From Gloeopeniophorella convolvens (lineage: Eukaryota > Basidiomycota > Agaricomycetes > Russulales): a DNA stretch of 10,024 nt. Below the pieces are notes generated by a model. It was not told the DNA's origin and searched no databases. It saw only the letters and a list, made by a program, of their open reading frames with translations. This document shows, in pieces, positions 8,076 through 10,024 of the stretch. The stretch lies in assembly GCA_022496205.1 (NCBI GenBank), contig WTXD01000403.1:1-10024 (forward strand). The letters are read 5' to 3'. A program made the position numbers and the translations under genes. Positions within the stretch are counted from its first letter, which is position 1, and the number at the start of each line of letters is the position of its first letter.

Positions 8076-9935
8076 ATGAGTACCGAATTCCAAAGATACA
8101 TCAAAGAGAACAATTGGAACGACCCTAGCCCAGAAGAAATCACTGACATCTCCCGACATCTACCTCCCGGAAGCATTATTAGGAAAATCAGACTTGACGA
8201 AGAAAGCGGACACGTCTACGCCATCGCCACAGTCCTTGGACGAACTCTCGTCCTCGACGAGGCAACCAAGCAAACAGTTTTCACCACTTATCAAGTACCA
8301 GTCCTCGACGCACTCAACGCTTACTACCCACACGCCGATCAACTTCAAGGTTACGCCTGGGCGTCCTTAGAAGGACTTTACAAAGACAAGAAAGTCCGTT
8401 GGAACGAAGGAAGGAAACGGTGGCAATACTTCAACAACCAACCAGTATACTTTGACCCTCCTGAACAAACCCGCGTCGTACCACCACCTACACCACCTCC
8501 CTCAGACGACTCAGACGAAGTCAACGAACTCCTAGAATCTACTCAAGAAACCATCCATCGTATCTCCAGAAAAGTTACTCCATTAGGCACCCCATTAGCT
8601 GCAAACTCGCCTCGCACCATACCTGGAGGCTTTGGTACCCCGGAACGTCATCCATCTCCTCAACAAAACCCAATTCCTGAAGAATCGTCTGAACCAGTTG
8701 CGCCTCCATCGTCTCAGCCTCAAGAACTTGTACCTTTCGTCCAGACTCCTACGCCTCCTGTCTCTCGTATCGGACCGACTCAGACTCCAGTTGCCTCTTC
8801 ATCTCGTCAGACTCAAGTACCGCCTCCATTTAAACCACCAGTAAACCCACCATCACAAGGAACCACTACTGCTCCGCCCAAGATGTCTTCCAAATTACTC
8901 GGCAGCCCACCAGAACCCTTTGACGGCGCAGAAGCCACTGCCCGCCAATTCCTTTCTCATCTTAACAACTATTATTCGCTCAATGAAGACCTGTATAACA
9001 CCGACACCAAGAAGATCGCCGACGCCTATACTCACTTTAAAAACAACACCCGTGCTGGGGAATGGGCTCGCGTCCGCATGAATGACGCACTCACGAATAA
9101 AGCCTACGGCACCTGGAAAGCCTTTGTCGACGCCTTTGAAACTATGTTCACCAACCCGGACCAGAAACAACTCGCTATCAACAAGTTCTTCCAGTACCCA
9201 CAAGGCATTCGCCGCTTCCGCGAATGGTACCAAGATTGGGATGTTGCACGCACTGAAGCTGCCATCACTGACGACACTGTCACCATCCCCGTTCTCCGCC
9301 ATAACTTGAACAATCAACTTGAGCAGAAGTACTCTGCTGTCGCAAACAAACCAAAGACGCTTGCGGAAGTCGTTAAGATTATCCAAGAACTTGACGACTC
9401 CTACTGGACGAACCGTCCTAGGAGTACCTTCCGAGGTGGACGCGGACGAAGCAATATCCGCTCCCTCGAAGAAGGAGAAATCTCACAAGTCAATGCGACC
9501 ACTGCATTTCCCCCACTCACTACTGAAGAACGCAAGCGTCGTCGCGACAACAATCTTTGCATGTACTGTGGAGGAGGAGGACACTGGTCCGACAAATGCC
9601 TCAAGAAGCCTAGCGGACCCTCATCTTCCACTTCGTTCAATTTTAACCGCCGAGGTAGAGGAAACTTTAGAGGATCATTCCGAGGCCGCGGACGCGGCGG
9701 ATCCTTTACTCCCTCATCTAACTCTCGCAATCTCATTGCGAATGACCCATCATCCTCCTCCACTACCGACACTTCTATCCAAGCTATCAATAGCTGGTAT
9801 GCTCAAGCCACTCCCGAGGCCAAGCAAGCCGTTTCCGACATCATCTCCCCATCTACCACTTCGAGAAGAAGGATTTTTGAACCGTCCCATAGCCGCACTG
9901 TCTATTGGGACTCTTCGTGTTCAGAGGACATATGA
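8076..9935 (+). CDS. gag: Gag protein of the Gypsy-type retrotransposon
   Basis: This is an intact frame of 619 residues starting at ATG 8076. Gag assembles into the virus-like particle and packages the element RNA in the cytoplasm. Residues 1-130 form an unrecognised globular N-terminal region. Residues about 135-270 are a Pro/Ser-rich linker. Residues about 275-440 match the retrotransposon capsid-like Gag style (EPFDGAEATARQFLSHLNNYY, then a helical region with WKAFVDAFETMF and IRRFREWYQDWD). A CCHC zinc knuckle, C495-x2-C498-x4-H503-x4-C508, follows, then an Arg/Gly-rich stretch (RRGRGNFRGSFRGRGRGG) suited to nucleic-acid binding. The long N-terminal region before the capsid domain is more than a minimal Gag needs. 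The preceding frame stops 10 nt upstream of this ATG, and a downstream +1 frame overlaps its end. Confidence 0.9.
   Translation: MSTEFQRYIKENNWNDPSPEEITDISRHLPPGSIIRKIRLDEESGHVYAIATVLGRTLVLDEATKQTVFTTYQVPVLDALNAYYPHADQLQGYAWASLEGLYKDKKVRWNEGRKRWQYFNNQPVYFDPPEQTRVVPPPTPPPSDDSDEVNELLESTQETIHRISRKVTPLGTPLAANSPRTIPGGFGTPERHPSPQQNPIPEESSEPVAPPSSQPQELVPFVQTPTPPVSRIGPTQTPVASSSRQTQVPPPFKPPVNPPSQGTTTAPPKMSSKLLGSPPEPFDGAEATARQFLSHLNNYYSLNEDLYNTDTKKIADAYTHFKNNTRAGEWARVRMNDALTNKAYGTWKAFVDAFETMFTNPDQKQLAINKFFQYPQGIRRFREWYQDWDVARTEAAITDDTVTIPVLRHNLNNQLEQKYSAVANKPKTLAEVVKIIQELDDSYWTNRPRSTFRGGRGRSNIRSLEEGEISQVNATTAFPPLTTEERKRRRDNNLCMYCGGGGHWSDKCLKKPSGPSSSTSFNFNRRGRGNFRGSFRGRGRGGSFTPSSNSRNLIANDPSSSSTTDTSIQAINSWYAQATPEAKQAVSDIISPSTTSRRRIFEPSHSRTVYWDSSCSEDI
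9558..9599 (+). other. CCHC zinc knuckle within gag
   Basis: CMYCGGGGHWSDKC has the C-x2-C-x4-H-x4-C spacing of the retroviral and retrotransposon nucleocapsid knuckle, used to bind RNA. All four ligands are present. Confidence 0.93.
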
Positions 9936-10024
9936 GAGGTTCTTCGGAGTCGAGAAATTTGAACCCTTTGTAACGATTGACTCTATTCCTGTACCGTCGT
10001 CTACGACGCGTAATCGACCGACTC
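9799..10024 (+). CDS. pol: Probable start of pol, +1 frame, runs off the edge
   Basis: This frame is open from an ATG at 9799 to the window end, in +1 relative to gag and overlapping its last 137 bp. After gag stops it continues with protein-like sequence such as RTYERFFGVEKFEPFVTIDS. In this class of element the aspartic protease and reverse transcriptase should follow, but none of their motifs is reached here. Translation could begin at the internal ATG, or by a +1 ribosomal frameshift in the overlap as in yeast Ty3, or the frame change could be a mutation. The pol assignment rests on position, not on motifs. Confidence 0.55.
   Translation, partial: MLKPLPRPSKPFPTSSPHLPLREEGFLNRPIAALSIGTLRVQRTYERFFGVEKFEPFVTIDSIPVPSSTTRNRPT

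Larger units (their letters stand above)
4261..10024 (+). mobile_element. Ty3/Gypsy-type LTR retrotransposon, 5' part
   Basis: This element is oriented plus and truncated by the window edge. It comprises an LTR, a candidate primer-binding site, a long coding-like region upstream of gag, gag with a zinc knuckle, and the start of a downstream frame expected to be pol. The classification as Ty3/Gypsy rests on the style of the Gag protein (capsid-like domain, CCHC knuckle, RG-rich tail) and the LTR ends. Protease, reverse transcriptase and integrase lie outside the window, so the order of pol domains, which would prove the class, was not seen. It interrupts the minus-strand transposase gene. Confidence 0.85.

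Noticed and set aside
8895..9386. Minus-strand frame of 163 codons under gag
   Set aside because: It mirrors the intact gag, whose codon bias keeps the reverse frame open. It has no independent support.

Overview
The window looks like transposon-rich DNA from a mushroom-forming fungus (Basidiomycota, probably Agaricomycetes). The evidence is a decayed Plavaka-type DNA-transposon gene (a family known mainly from Agaricomycetes) whose seven inferred introns are all 45-57 bp, plus LTR retroelements. I see no convincing host housekeeping gene, rRNA, tRNA or CRISPR array.

Layout. Positions 1-431 are non-coding and contain a tandem duplication (251-349 and 369-416). Positions 432-916 form a solo LTR with TGTTGA...TCAACA termini, an exact 5-bp target duplication (CCTGC) and a TATA box. 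Positions 922-1343 are unassigned. Positions 1344-4260 on the minus strand hold most of a Plavaka-type transposase gene: eight exons that keep one reading frame throughout but are interrupted by four TGA codons. At 4261 this gene is cut by the 5' LTR (4261-4916) of a plus-strand Ty3/Gypsy-type retrotransposon, which runs off the right edge. Inside that element, in order, are a candidate primer-binding site, a Pro/Ser-rich ORF (4958-6202), a frameshifted continuation (about 6203-8065), an intact gag with a CCHC zinc knuckle (8076-9935), and the first codons of what is probably pol (from about 9799).

How the parts relate. The nesting gives a relative order: the Plavaka element was present first and the Gypsy element jumped into it. 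The missing 5' part of the transposase should lie beyond the 3' LTR, outside the window. The Gypsy element is unusual because about 3.1 kb of largely coding-like sequence lies between its primer-binding site and the zinc-knuckle gag. That upstream frame ends only 10 nt before the gag ATG.

The most unexpected signals are on the left. Two separate local duplications each consist of one copy interrupted by a 51- or 54-bp segment with intron-like ends (GT-AG and GC-AG), and a second copy lacking exactly that segment. One pair lies just downstream of the TATA box in the solo LTR. They could be traces of spliced transcripts copied back into DNA, or of recently gained intron-like insertions.
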